From Microbacterium forte (GTDB lineage Bacteria; Actinomycetota; Actinomycetes; Actinomycetales; Microbacteriaceae), in assembly GCF_031885415.1 (NCBI RefSeq), contig NZ_CP116871.1, positions 310,001 to 374,000 on the forward strand: DNA of 64,000 nucleotides, in the 5' to 3' direction. Below are positions 51,172-59,791 of this stretch, in pieces (positions within the stretch are counted from its first letter, which is position 1; every line of letters begins with the position of its first letter). The translations under genes and the position numbers were made by a program. The notes under the pieces are model-generated. The model was not told the origin of the DNA, made no database searches, and worked only from the letters and a program-made list of their open reading frames with translations.

Positions 51172-52578
51172 ATGTCGTCATTCGCAGGGCTCCGCCTCGC
51201 AGAATCCGCGCTCTCCGCGGCACGAGCGGGCATGACCGTGACCGGTCAGAACATCGCCAATCAGGCCACCCCCGGCTACACGCGCCAGCGGGTGGAGCAG
51301 ACCTCGTTCTCAGCGCCGGGGCAGACGGGACTCTGGCCGTCGGGACTCGGCATCGGCGGCGGTGTCGGCGTGACCGGGATCGCGCGGCTGGGCGACGACA
51401 TCCTCGACGCTCGCGTCCGTGATGCCCTGTCGACGTCGGGCTTCTGGAGCGCCCGCGCGACGGCCGCCAGCAGCGCAGAGGGCGTGATGGCCGAACCGAC
51501 GAAGGACGGTCTCGCGGCGAATCTCGACCGCTTCTGGGCGGGCTGGTCCGACCTCGCCAACACGCCGGATCCGGCTGCGGCCCAGGTCGTGCTCACGAAT
51601 GCCAACGTGCTCATCGGACAGATCGCCGCGGGATACCAGACGATCGCCGGGCAGTGGAGCGACCTGCGTGGACAGGTCGACAGTCAGCTCGCTGACGTCA
51701 ATGCCGTCGCAGGCCAGGTGGCCTCGCTCAACGGTCAGATCAGGGATGCACTGCAGTCCGGGCGCAACGCCAACGAGCTGATCGACCAGCGCAACGTCCT
51801 CGCCCAGCAGCTCTCGACCGCAGTCGGAGCCAAGGGCAATGTGGAGGCAGACGGAACCCTCACCCTTCGCGTCGACGGCAACGCGCTCGTGTCGGGCGAC
51901 AGCAGTCGAGCGCTCGTGGCGAGCGGGCCGCGTGACATCGCCGATGCCGGTCGCATCACCGTCGCGTGGGCCGATCGGCCGGGCCTGGCAGTGCCGATCA
52001 CAGGCGGCATCGTCGGCGGCACCATCAGTGCGCTCGCCCCCGCATCCGACGGCGGCACGCTGGCGGGAGTCGCCGCGGCCTACAACGAGACGGCGACAGC
52101 GCTCGCGACCGCCGTGAACGACGTGCACCGCACGGGTGTCACATCGTCCGGTGCAGCCGGGGGCGACTTCTTCACGCTCAACGGCGCGGGCCCTGCTGCT
52201 CTCGGGCTCAGCGTGGTTCCCGCCGGTCTCGACCAGCTGGCTCTGGCAGCGCCGGGAGCCGGAGCGAAGGACACCACGATCGCCGACCGCATCAGCGCGC
52301 TCAGTGCATCGGCGACTGGGCCCACCAAGACCTGGTCGACCTTCGTCACCGGGTTCGCGGTCACCGTCGCAGGCGACCTGCAGCGCGCCGACATCGCCGA
52401 CATGGGAGCTGTCGCGGCGGTCACCGCACAGCAGTCGAACTCTTCGGTCGACGGGGACGAGGAGACGATCAACCTCCTGACATACCAGACCGCCTATCAG
52501 GCAGCGGCCCGCGTGCTGACCGCTGTCGACGAGGCCCTGGATCTGTTGATCAACCGCACCGGCCTCGTCGGCCGCTGA
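51172..52578 (+). CDS. flgK: Flagellar hook-filament junction protein 1
   Basis: 468 residues. N-terminal GLRLAESALSAARAGMTVTG and QNIANQATPGYTRQRVEQ, C-terminal ETINLLTYQTAYQAAARVLT. ATG 51172 lies 7 bp after flgN with GAGGTAACG upstream. A serine/alanine-rich middle is normal for this protein. Confidence 0.94.
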   Translation: MSSFAGLRLAESALSAARAGMTVTGQNIANQATPGYTRQRVEQTSFSAPGQTGLWPSGLGIGGGVGVTGIARLGDDILDARVRDALSTSGFWSARATAASSAEGVMAEPTKDGLAANLDRFWAGWSDLANTPDPAAAQVVLTNANVLIGQIAAGYQTIAGQWSDLRGQVDSQLADVNAVAGQVASLNGQIRDALQSGRNANELIDQRNVLAQQLSTAVGAKGNVEADGTLTLRVDGNALVSGDSSRALVASGPRDIADAGRITVAWADRPGLAVPITGGIVGGTISALAPASDGGTLAGVAAAYNETATALATAVNDVHRTGVTSSGAAGGDFFTLNGAGPAALGLSVVPAGLDQLALAAPGAGAKDTTIADRISALSASATGPTKTWSTFVTGFAVTVAGDLQRADIADMGAVAAVTAQQSNSSVDGDEETINLLTYQTAYQAAARVLTAVDEALDLLINRTGLVGR

Positions 52579-52595
52579 CTCTGGGGAGAGTGAAC

Positions 52596-53483
52596 ATGAT
52601 CGGCCGTATCACGAGCAACACCATGACGCAGCAGTCGCTGCGGACGTTGCAGACCAACCTCGCGGACCGCGAGCGCCTGCAGAATCAGGCTGCCTCGCAG
52701 CGTGCCTTCCGCTCGCCGAGCGAAGACCCTGCCGCAGCGGCCACAGCGCTCGGCGTGCACGGCGACCAGTCGCGCGTCGCCCAGTTCGCCCGCAACCTCA
52801 GCGACGGGATGGCGTGGGTGACGACCGTCGACACTGCTCTCGGGGCCAGCGCAGACCTGCTCAATCGTGCGCGGGATCTCACCGCGCAGGGAGCCAACTC
52901 GGGGGCGCTCAGCGCGACAGCGCGCGAGTCGATCGCGCAGGAGCTCGAGTCGATCAGCGCGGAGCTGCTCGCCAAGGCGAACACGAGGGTGCTCGGTCGC
53001 AGCGTCTTCGCCGGCACGAGCGATGCGGGAGGCGCCTTCGACGCCACCACGTTCACGTTCAACGGCGGCACGGGTGACGGAGTGCATCGCCGCATCAGCG
53101 ACAACGAGACGGTGCGCGTCGACTTCGACGGCTCACAGGCGTTCGGCGAGGGTGCTGACAGCGCGTTCGCCCTGCTGAACAACATCGCGGCGGACCTGCG
53201 CAGCGGCGTCGAGGTGGGCGCGCGTCTCGGCGACATCGATGCGCGACTGAAGGATGTCAACGCCGCGCGAGGAACGACGGGGGCGCGTCAGGTGCAGATC
53301 GAGCGCGCCTCGGCCCAGAACCTCTCGGCGTCGATCGACCTCGAGGCCCGTCGCACCGAGGTCGAGAACGTCGACAGCCTCGAGGTGCTCGTTCGACTGC
53401 AGTCTGCCGAGCTCGTCTTCCAGTCCGCACTGCAGGTGACGGCGCGATCGCTGCAGACCAATCTGATGGAGTTCCTGCGATGA
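52596..53483 (+). CDS. flgL: Flagellar hook-filament junction protein 2
   Basis: 295 residues. MIGRITSNTMTQQSLRTLQT and SQRAFRSPSEDPAAAATALG at the N-terminus and ESVDSLEVLVRLQSA-like helix (here EVENVDSLEVLVRLQSAELV) at the C-terminus identify FlgL. ATG 52596 has GGGGAGAG upstream; the stop overlaps fliW (ATGA), an arrangement shared with Bacillus. Confidence 0.93.
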   Translation: MIGRITSNTMTQQSLRTLQTNLADRERLQNQAASQRAFRSPSEDPAAAATALGVHGDQSRVAQFARNLSDGMAWVTTVDTALGASADLLNRARDLTAQGANSGALSATARESIAQELESISAELLAKANTRVLGRSVFAGTSDAGGAFDATTFTFNGGTGDGVHRRISDNETVRVDFDGSQAFGEGADSAFALLNNIAADLRSGVEVGARLGDIDARLKDVNAARGTTGARQVQIERASAQNLSASIDLEARRTEVENVDSLEVLVRLQSAELVFQSALQVTARSLQTNLMEFLR

Positions 53484-53878
53484 GTGCGTCGACCGACCGG
53501 AGGACCGCGTCGCTGGACGTCGAGTTCGCATCGCCCATGCCGGGCCTGAACCCGCACACGGGGTTCACTCTCGAGCAGATCGACGGCGCGGAGGGGTTGC
53601 ACGCGCTGCGAGCCACGGACGCCGATGTGCGGTTGTTCCTCCTCGATCCGCTCTCCGGGGACTACGGCTACGAGCCGACCATCCCCGCCGAGGTGCGAGC
53701 GCAGGTCGGCGCCGCCGATGACTCCGAGATCCGTGTGTTCGTCGTGGCCAACCCTTCTGCAGACGGTGTCTACATCAATCTCCGAGCTCCGATCCTCATC
53801 CATGCCACCTCCGGCCGTGCGGTGCAGGCGATCCTCGAGGATCAGCGGTACCCGATCCGCGCGCTTCTGGGCGGGTGA
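53480..53878 (+). CDS. fliW: Flagellar assembly factor FliW, CsrA antagonist
   Basis: 132 residues. The FliW pattern is present: an early aromatic/proline region, LRATDADVRLFLLDPLSGDY, EIRVFVVANPSADGVYINLR and APILIHATSGRAVQAILEDQ. FliW binds CsrA and relieves translational repression, and is itself titrated by flagellin. Translationally coupled to flgL. Last gene of the flagellar cluster; no clear terminator follows within 50 bp. Confidence 0.93.
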   Translation: MSASTDRRTASLDVEFASPMPGLNPHTGFTLEQIDGAEGLHALRATDADVRLFLLDPLSGDYGYEPTIPAEVRAQVGAADDSEIRVFVVANPSADGVYINLRAPILIHATSGRAVQAILEDQRYPIRALLGG

Positions 53879-54119
53879 GGGGGCGTCCTGATCGACGGCT
53901 CTTCCGGCGGCGCGGGCTCTCAGCATGCAGAGGATTCTGAGATTCACCGCATATACCAAGGAAGAGGAACTATCCTCTGAAGAGCACAGGCTGGGGTACT
54001 GGCGGGATCCCGGCGTCGTCGCAGGAGATCGGGGCCTGGGGCACGTCACGGATGCGGTTGGTAGGGGTACAGCGCACGGCGCTCGGCGACGAGCGACATT
54101 CCATGGGACGGAAGACAAC

Positions 54120-54434
54120 ATGAGCACTTCAAGGACGCTCGAGACGAATCGGGTCAGCAAGCGGGAGTTCGTGCAGAGGTTCGCACGACGCGGCGGCATC
54201 TCGGTTCAGGCGGCACAGACTGCGTACACGGCGATGATCGACGAGCTTCTCGACCTCGTCGGCCGGGGCAACACGGTGACGCTCACCAATTTCGGCAAGT
54301 TCTATCCGCAGACGCACAAGGGGCATCGTGTGCAGTTCGCGAAGGACGACGGAGACGCCGAGGTCAACGACTACACGGTGCTGAAGTTCTCTGCGACTCG
54401 AGAGGTGAACCGTCGAGTCAAGGTGAACGATTAG
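54120..54434 (+). CDS. HU-family DNA-binding protein
   Basis: 104 residues. An N-terminal tail SRTLETNRVSKREFVQRFAR precedes the HU helices (TAYTAMIDELLDLVGRGNTV), then LTNFGKFYPQTHKGHRVQF replaces the canonical DNA-binding arm, followed by LKFSATREVNRRVK. A divergent member rather than the main HU. ATG 54120 has GACGGAAG upstream; the earlier open frame is rejected. Monocistronic with its own T-tailed terminator; role near the flagellar cluster unknown. Confidence 0.85.
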   Translation: MSTSRTLETNRVSKREFVQRFARRGGISVQAAQTAYTAMIDELLDLVGRGNTVTLTNFGKFYPQTHKGHRVQFAKDDGDAEVNDYTVLKFSATREVNRRVKVND

Positions 54435-54460
54435 TCATCGTTATCTGAACGTAAACGAGA

Positions 54461-54488
54461 ATCCCCGGAGGTTTTGGCCTCCGGGGAT
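54461..54488 (+). terminator. Intrinsic terminator after HU gene
   Basis: ATCCCCGGAGG / CCTCCGGGGAT, 11-bp perfect stem, loop TTTTGG, followed by CTTTC. Confidence 0.9.
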
Positions 54489-54502
54489 CTTTCATGCCCG
54501 TC

Positions 54503-54523
54503 TCACCTCTAGCATGTAGGTGA
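54503..54523. promoter_or_regulatory. Inverted repeat TCACCT-N9-AGGTGA upstream of second sigma gene
   Basis: Perfect 6-bp half-sites 9 bp apart, about 80 bp before the sigma start, just past the HU terminator. Suits a dimeric repressor or activator. Confidence 0.4.
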
Positions 54524-54604
54524 AAGCAGTTCCGGTCGCTGGGGAGAGACCACACTGTGAGTCGCTGGGGAGGGCTTGCACTTACAGTGAAAGAGGCGAA
54601 TTCG

Positions 54605-55408
54605 ATGCCTATGCGCCCGCGCGACCAGCTCGTGGTCGATCATCTGCACATCGTCGGCGCGGCAACGGCGTATGTGGCCTCGCGCATCACCCATGTCTCC
54701 CGCGACGATCTCGCCTCTGCCGGTGCGTTCGCGCTGGTCCGTGCGGCCGAGAAGTTCGATGCGAGCCTCGGTGTGCCGTTCGGGGCGTTCGCCCGGGCAC
54801 GCGTCAACTGGGCGTTGAAAGACGAGCTGCGGTCGATGGACTGGGCGCCTCGAGACGTACGAGTGCGGGCGAAGCAGACGATCAAGGTCAGGCAGACCCT
54901 GTCGGCGGCGCTCGGACGCACGCCCACAGTGACGGAGATCGCCGCGGCCATGGGCGTCGACACCGCAGTGGCGCGAGAGGGCCTGGATGACGCCGAACGT
55001 CTGCTCACCAGTCTTGACGCGCCGGATGCGCCGGAGATCGTGTGGACCGGGTATCTGCCGGAAGAACTCGCGATCGCATCCGAGCGCGATGAGTTCCTGC
55101 GACGGGCCGTCGCTGCGCTGCCGGAACGCAAGCGGTGGATCATCACGGCGATCTACTTCGACGACCGCACGGTGACCGAGCTCGCGGACGAGCTGGGAGT
55201 ATCGCACGCCGCCGTCTCTCAGCAGCGAGCCGCGGCGGTGCGCATGCTCCGGGATGCGCTGGACCGCCATTACGCCGACGCCCCGACGACCGAGTCCGCG
55301 CCGGCCGCGCGCTCATCCGCGTCCGGGCTGGACGCGTATCTCGAGCGCCTCGCAGCCAGCGGCCAGCGGTTCACACGGGCGATACTCTCGCACGCCGTCG
55401 GCGTCTGA
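54605..55408 (+). CDS. RNA polymerase sigma factor, FliA/WhiG type
   Basis: 267 residues from ATG 54605 (AGAGG 8 nt upstream; GTG 54557 or 54587 would extend it). Region 2 includes DLASAGAFALVRAAEKFDAS, PFGAFARARVNWALKDELRS and the FliA-like MDWAPRDVR. Region 4 is ALPERKRWIITAIYFDDRTV and the HTH ELADELGVSHAAVSQQRAAA. Paralogous to the 25209-26066 sigma, with which it brackets the flagellar cluster. Closer to canonical FliA in region 2. Converges on the AAA+ gene. Confidence 0.87.
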   Translation: MPMRPRDQLVVDHLHIVGAATAYVASRITHVSRDDLASAGAFALVRAAEKFDASLGVPFGAFARARVNWALKDELRSMDWAPRDVRVRAKQTIKVRQTLSAALGRTPTVTEIAAAMGVDTAVAREGLDDAERLLTSLDAPDAPEIVWTGYLPEELAIASERDEFLRRAVAALPERKRWIITAIYFDDRTVTELADELGVSHAAVSQQRAAAVRMLRDALDRHYADAPTTESAPAARSSASGLDAYLERLAASGQRFTRAILSHAVGV

Positions 55409-55444
55409 TCAGGAGCCCGCCGTCCGACGCGTCGGCGAGGTCGC

Positions 55445-56530
55445 TCAGAGACTGAAGCCGTAGTTCGCCTGACCTACCAGGATGAGGTTGACCGTCGTCG
55501 GGTAGACCTCGGGCTCCTCGTCCTCGTCGTCGAGAAGCTCGAGCTTGTGGATCGGCACGAAGATGCTGCCGTCCGGTTCGAAGATGAGATCCTTCGGCAC
55601 GAACGACGCGAAGATCGACCGCGTCGCGTTGCGCAGTTCGAAGGTGCGCCCGACGTCGCCCCGCTCGAAGAGGTTCATCTCCACCTCGTCCGACCAGACC
55701 TTGCCGTCGGGGAAGCGGGCCTCGATGCGATACGTGCTCGGCTCGACAGACTTGATGTTGAGGTCCTCCACGACGTCTGCGAACAGCGCGTCCGGCTGCT
55801 CGAGCTCGAACGCGATGGCACGCAGGTGGTCGTAATTGAGGCGGGCCCGGCGCGAGAACAGGGCGACGTTCTCGATCTCGTCAGGATCGGCGTGCGGTGC
55901 CTGGTCGATCAGATACTGCCGCACCTCGTCAGGGCCCGGGTACTCGAATCGCATGTGGTAGTGGAACCGCCCAGGGCGGTTGACGATGTAGGTGCTGACA
56001 TCGCTGATGTCGTTCACCGTCAGGCAGTAGATGCGCTTCACGGACGAGAGGCCGTCGAACAGCGACAGGAACTGGTTCTGCCGGTTGTCTCCCTCTCCGC
56101 CGCGGCGCCCCGCAGGGAAGACCTTCTCGAACTCGTCGAAGATGATCAGGCACTCGTCGAGGGTGTCGAGGAACTCCACGATGCCGTCGTTGTCCTCTGA
56201 GACGATCACCACGGGCAGGCACTGCTCGCGGGCCTCCTCGGCGACCATGCGCAGGAACAGCGTCTTGCCGATCCCTTTGTCGCCGGACAGCATCACACCG
56301 AGACTGCGATCCGTGAGGGCATAGGAGCGGAAGATCTTGTCGACCTTCCTGTCGCGGCCGCCGTAGACGCGTTCGGTGCCCACTGTCAGGTCGTCGATCT
56401 TGATCAGGCTGAAGCCCTCTTTCGAGGTGAAATGCACCCGATAAGTGCCGAGAGGGAACTCGTGATGCGTGCGGACGGCCGCGTCGTACACGCGGACATG
56501 TCCGCCCGTCTCGATGTAGGTGCTGGTCAA
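55445..56530 (-). CDS. Orphan AAA+ ATPase
   Basis: 361 residues from TTG 56530, chosen for AAGGAG 7 nt upstream; no ATG/GTG fits. Walker A GDKGIGKT, Walker B ECLIIFDEFEKVF, sensor-1 region YCLTVNDIS, and arginine finger NRPGRFHYH. An N-terminal 85-residue region precedes the motor; the C-terminal 120 residues are unusual and acidic (LDDEDEEPEVYP). It resembles AAA+ ATPases seen in actinophages. I do not recognise its substrate. Divergent from a small hypothetical gene. Confidence 0.8.
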   Translation of the reverse strand: MTSTYIETGGHVRVYDAAVRTHHEFPLGTYRVHFTSKEGFSLIKIDDLTVGTERVYGGRDRKVDKIFRSYALTDRSLGVMLSGDKGIGKTLFLRMVAEEAREQCLPVVIVSEDNDGIVEFLDTLDECLIIFDEFEKVFPAGRRGGEGDNRQNQFLSLFDGLSSVKRIYCLTVNDISDVSTYIVNRPGRFHYHMRFEYPGPDEVRQYLIDQAPHADPDEIENVALFSRRARLNYDHLRAIAFELEQPDALFADVVEDLNIKSVEPSTYRIEARFPDGKVWSDEVEMNLFERGDVGRTFELRNATRSIFASFVPKDLIFEPDGSIFVPIHKLELLDDEDEEPEVYPTTVNLILVGQANYGFSL

Positions 56531-56662
56531 GATCCTTCTCCTTTGCTCCCCGTACTCATATATCGGTTGAGATCCGATCGCCGTAAGGCGTTCGGAAAGA
56601 AACTTTTCGCAGTACCCTGAGCGGACAGTGGGCGTGGGGACGCCCGGGTCAGGGGATCCATC

Positions 56663-57040
56663 ATGGGCGAGTATGCAGGGGACGAGCAGCCGGTCGCAGG
56701 TGCGATCGTCATCGTGGTCGAGGCCGCGCCGCAGGGGCTGATGCAGTACACACTGGATCCCGACGACCGACAGCCCGCATGGCAGGCGGTGCTCGTCGCT
56801 CACGACGACGCCGTGATGGGAGCCGTGACCACGCCCGAGCAGACGGCGGAACTGCTGGTGCGCGGAAGCGTCGAGTGCATCAGGCAGAGCATCCCGAGCC
56901 TCGAGGTCGGCGGCCTGACCATGCGCCCCGAGCTGGGCCCGAACGACAATGCACAGATCGTCGCCGCCGGAGAAGCCACCTTCCTGAGGTCCGAATGGGA
57001 TGCGGTCGTCAGGCGGGCCGACGACCGACCCGAGAGCTGA
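56663..57040 (+). CDS. Hypothetical protein
   Basis: 125 residues from ATG 56663 with AGGGGATC upstream. Predicted soluble and acidic, with VAGAIVIVVEAAPQGLMQYT near the start and no motif I know. Lies alone between the divergent AAA+ gene and a convergent endonuclease gene; -10-like TACCCT at about 56614. Confidence 0.6.
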   Translation: MGEYAGDEQPVAGAIVIVVEAAPQGLMQYTLDPDDRQPAWQAVLVAHDDAVMGAVTTPEQTAELLVRGSVECIRQSIPSLEVGGLTMRPELGPNDNAQIVAAGEATFLRSEWDAVVRRADDRPES

Positions 57041-57076
57041 GCTCGAACTCTGTCACCCGAGCACGCCACATCGCCG

Positions 57077-57940
57077 TCAGCCGGGAATCAGGTACGCGTC
57101 GACGATGAGCGGGCCGCGGATCTGACGGAGCTCGTCGATGATGCGATCGACGCCGCGGGCAGAGACCGACGGCATCTGCAGGTCGTGGGGGCCCAGCGGC
57201 TCGAGCCGCCCTGTGCGGATGCGGATGACCTCCCAGCCGGCGGCGCGCAGGGCACGATCCTTGCGCAGGTCCGTCTCCTGTCGCTTGCCGACATGCTCGA
57301 GTCCGTGGCGCCCGACGGTGTCGTACTCGATCGCGACGCGAAGCTCCGGAAGCAGGATGTCGGGCCAGACCTCGGTGTGACGGAAGAACGGTCGCGCCAC
57401 CTTGACCGCGTTGACACCCGACGCGAAGGTGATGCGAGACGCGAGCGCTGCGCGGAGCCGGGCTTCGGCGGCGGATGCCGGCGCAGGAGCGCACACGCTC
57501 GAAAATGCCTCGCCGGTCGGCAGATCGGGAGTCTTGTCGCACAGCGTGAGCTGCGGTCTCGGACGCCGCGGAATCGCGCGGGCCTCTCCCAGCACCACGG
57601 GCTGGGGCCTGGCGAGCGTCGAGCACTCGGGGCACCATGCCGATTGGCGACGCACCCGTCCCGGCCGCTCACGCTGTTCCGACGGAGTCGCGGCGAAACG
57701 ATGGCCGACCCGGCATTCCCAGCACAGCAGCACGTCTGCGGCCAGCGGCACCTGCGAGAGCGCGATGCCGTGATTGAGCTCGGGATGGTACTGACGGATC
57801 AACTCGGGGTACGCGGCCCATTGCGAGCGATAGGTGCCGACCTCGTATGGCACGTCTCGGCCTCGCGAGAACTGGCGTCTCGCCCACCACGACTGCACTG
57901 GTTCGGCCACGTCGGGCAACCTACCGGTCGCCGCCGACAT
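57077..57940 (-). CDS. Zinc-ribbon plus Vsr/DUF559-type endonuclease-like protein
   Basis: 287 residues. Residues about 70-110 hold CWEC…CPEC, a zinc-ribbon/treble-clef. The C-terminal half has the PD-(D/E)xK-like core ARPFFRHTEVWPDILLPELR, AIEYDTVGRHG, and RKDRALRAAGWEVIRIRTG, as in Vsr and DUF559 nucleases; Asp and Glu of WPDILLPELRVAIEYD are candidate metal ligands. No methylase or repair gene is adjacent, so it stands alone. Diverges from the epimerase. Confidence 0.75.
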   Translation of the reverse strand: MSAATGRLPDVAEPVQSWWARRQFSRGRDVPYEVGTYRSQWAAYPELIRQYHPELNHGIALSQVPLAADVLLCWECRVGHRFAATPSEQRERPGRVRRQSAWCPECSTLARPQPVVLGEARAIPRRPRPQLTLCDKTPDLPTGEAFSSVCAPAPASAAEARLRAALASRITFASGVNAVKVARPFFRHTEVWPDILLPELRVAIEYDTVGRHGLEHVGKRQETDLRKDRALRAAGWEVIRIRTGRLEPLGPHDLQMPSVSARGVDRIIDELRQIRGPLIVDAYLIPG

Positions 57941-58011
57941 CGCCAGAGGGCGTCGGACGTGACAGACTCGCGAGGGAGAACGAGTCCGGTGGACGGACAG
58001 AGGGAGTCATC

Positions 58012-58902
58012 ATGCCGCAGCGGATCGTGATCAGTGGCGCATCGGGTCTGATCGGCACGGCCCTCGCGTCGTCCTTGCGCTCGGACGGCGTGGAGGTGAC
58101 GACCCTCGTGCGTCGTCCTCCGCGCGACGCCTCCGAGGTGCAGTGGACACCGGGGGAGCGTGAACTCGACCCCGACGTGCTGGCAGGTGCTGACGCCGTG
58201 GTGGCTCTGGGCGGGGCGAGCGTCGGCCGCCTGCCGTGGACCCCGCGCTACCGCCGTGAGCTGGTCGAGTCTCGGCTGACGACCACTCGCACGCTGGCCA
58301 CTGCGGTGCGCACCCTGCGTGACGATGCTCCGTCGCTCGTCTCGGCGTCCGCCGTCGGCTACTACGGCTCGGCACCCGGCGAGATCCTGACCGAGGCGTC
58401 TCTTGCGGGTGACACTTTCCTCGCGCAGCTCTGCGTCCGCTGGGAGCAGGAGGCGCTGCGTGCGGGGGAGCAGACGAGAGTGGCGCTGCTGCGCACGGCC
58501 CCGATCATCCACCGCCAGGGTGTGCTCAAACCGCTCATCCAGCTGACCCGATTCGGCGTCGCGGGTCCCATCGGGCCCGGCACCCAGATCTGGCCGTGGA
58601 TCTCTCTGGAGGACGAGATTCGCGGCATCCGACACGTGATCGATCAGCGTCTCGAGGGTCCCGTGAACTTCACCGGCCCGACGCGCGCCTCGGCGAACGA
58701 CATCGGCCGTGCACTCGCGAAGAAGATGCGGCGACCGTTCTGGATTCCGGCTCCGACCTGGGCGCTGAGACTCGCGCTGAGCCGTGACGCCGCCGACTCG
58801 CTGCTCGTCTCGGATGCCGATGTGAGGCCGGCGGCGCTGGAGGACTCCGGGTTCGAGTTCACCCACAAGACCGCTGCGCAGGCCGTCGACGCAGCGATCT
58901 GA
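58012..58902 (+). CDS. TIGR01777-type NAD-dependent epimerase/dehydratase
   Basis: 296 residues. Rossmann start QRIVISGASGLIGTALASSL, then ALGGASVGRLPW, SASAVGYYGSAPG (the SYxxxK-like segment is YYG here, as in this family), and a C-terminal DUF1731-like part (AAALEDSGFEF-like, here PAALEDSGFEFTHKTAAQAV). Related to YfcH/SULA. ATG 58012 has AGGGAG upstream. Substrate unknown. Confidence 0.88.
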   Translation: MPQRIVISGASGLIGTALASSLRSDGVEVTTLVRRPPRDASEVQWTPGERELDPDVLAGADAVVALGGASVGRLPWTPRYRRELVESRLTTTRTLATAVRTLRDDAPSLVSASAVGYYGSAPGEILTEASLAGDTFLAQLCVRWEQEALRAGEQTRVALLRTAPIIHRQGVLKPLIQLTRFGVAGPIGPGTQIWPWISLEDEIRGIRHVIDQRLEGPVNFTGPTRASANDIGRALAKKMRRPFWIPAPTWALRLALSRDAADSLLVSDADVRPAALEDSGFEFTHKTAAQAVDAAI

Positions 58903-58926
58903 TCGCGGTGGTCGACGGCCGCATGC

Positions 58927-59691
58927 TCAGCGGGCGTGGGGGTCGCGCCGGTTGAGGGTCTCGACCACCTGCGCGTAGTCGCCCCGCGCCTCGCCGTAGC
59001 GCAGGAACTTGACGTTCTCGACCTGGATCTCGGTCGCGTCCGGCTGGGCCTCGATGAGTTCGACGACCTCGGTGACGAACTCGTCGAGCGGCATCGCGAA
59101 GTCGCTGGTCTCCTGACCGGGCATCAGGGACGTGCGCACAGCGGGCGGTTCGAGCTCGAGCACGCTCACGCTCGTGTCGGCGAGCTGCAGGCGCAGCGAT
59201 TCGCTGAGCATGTGGATGGCCGCCTTCGTGGCGTTGTACGAGGGGGTGACGCGCAGCGGGGCGAAGGCCAGCCCGGACGACACGGTCATGATCGTGGCAT
59301 CCGGCATGGTGCGCAGGTGCTCGATGAACGCCGCGATCAGTCGGATCGGGCCGAGCAGGTTCGTGGTGACCGTCGCCTCGGCCGTCTCGAGGAACCCTGC
59401 GGGCGACGTCCAGTCCTCGGGGCGCATGATGCCGGCCATCGCGATGACGACGTTGAGCGAAGGATGCGTGGCCAGCACCGTCTGCGCCGCACTGTGGATG
59501 CTGCCGGCATCCGTCGTGTCGATCTGGACGGTGTCGATGCCCGGGTTCGCCGCCGCGATCTCGTCGAGCAGTTCGACACGACGTCCGCCCACGATCACGG
59601 TGTTGCCTCGTTCGCTGAGTCGCCGGGCGAGCGCGAGGCCGATGCCGCTCGTGGCGCCGGGGATGAAGATGGTGTTTCCGGTGATGTTCAT
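58927..59691 (-). CDS. Short-chain dehydrogenase/reductase (DltE-like)
   Basis: 254 residues. TIFIPGATSGIGLALARRLS is the cofactor motif, with VIAMAGI (NNAG equivalent), the catalytic Ser in TVSSGLAFAPL and YNATK (YxxxK). Sequence around the SDR core is of the DltE/YqjQ type. Diverges from an MmyB-like regulator gene across a palindrome, so probably controlled by it. The earlier open frame through the regulator side is rejected; ATG 59691 is used. Confidence 0.88.
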   Translation of the reverse strand: MNITGNTIFIPGATSGIGLALARRLSERGNTVIVGGRRVELLDEIAAANPGIDTVQIDTTDAGSIHSAAQTVLATHPSLNVVIAMAGIMRPEDWTSPAGFLETAEATVTTNLLGPIRLIAAFIEHLRTMPDATIMTVSSGLAFAPLRVTPSYNATKAAIHMLSESLRLQLADTSVSVLELEPPAVRTSLMPGQETSDFAMPLDEFVTEVVELIEAQPDATEIQVENVKFLRYGEARGDYAQVVETLNRRDPHAR

Positions 59692-59734
59692 GCATCCACT
59701 CTTCGGAGTGTCGCAGCGGCGCACCAGAGACCAC

Positions 59735-59763
59735 GCATCCAGGGATCCCCGATCCCTGGATGC
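59735..59763. promoter_or_regulatory. Perfect 13-bp inverted repeat in the SDR/XRE divergent region
   Basis: GCATCCAGGGATC, spacer CCC, GATCCCTGGATGC, centred between the two divergent starts (59691 and 59792). Most likely the operator of the flanking MmyB-type regulator controlling both genes. Confidence 0.7.
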
Positions 59764-59791
59764 ACGACGCCGAGCACGAGATACTTCACGG

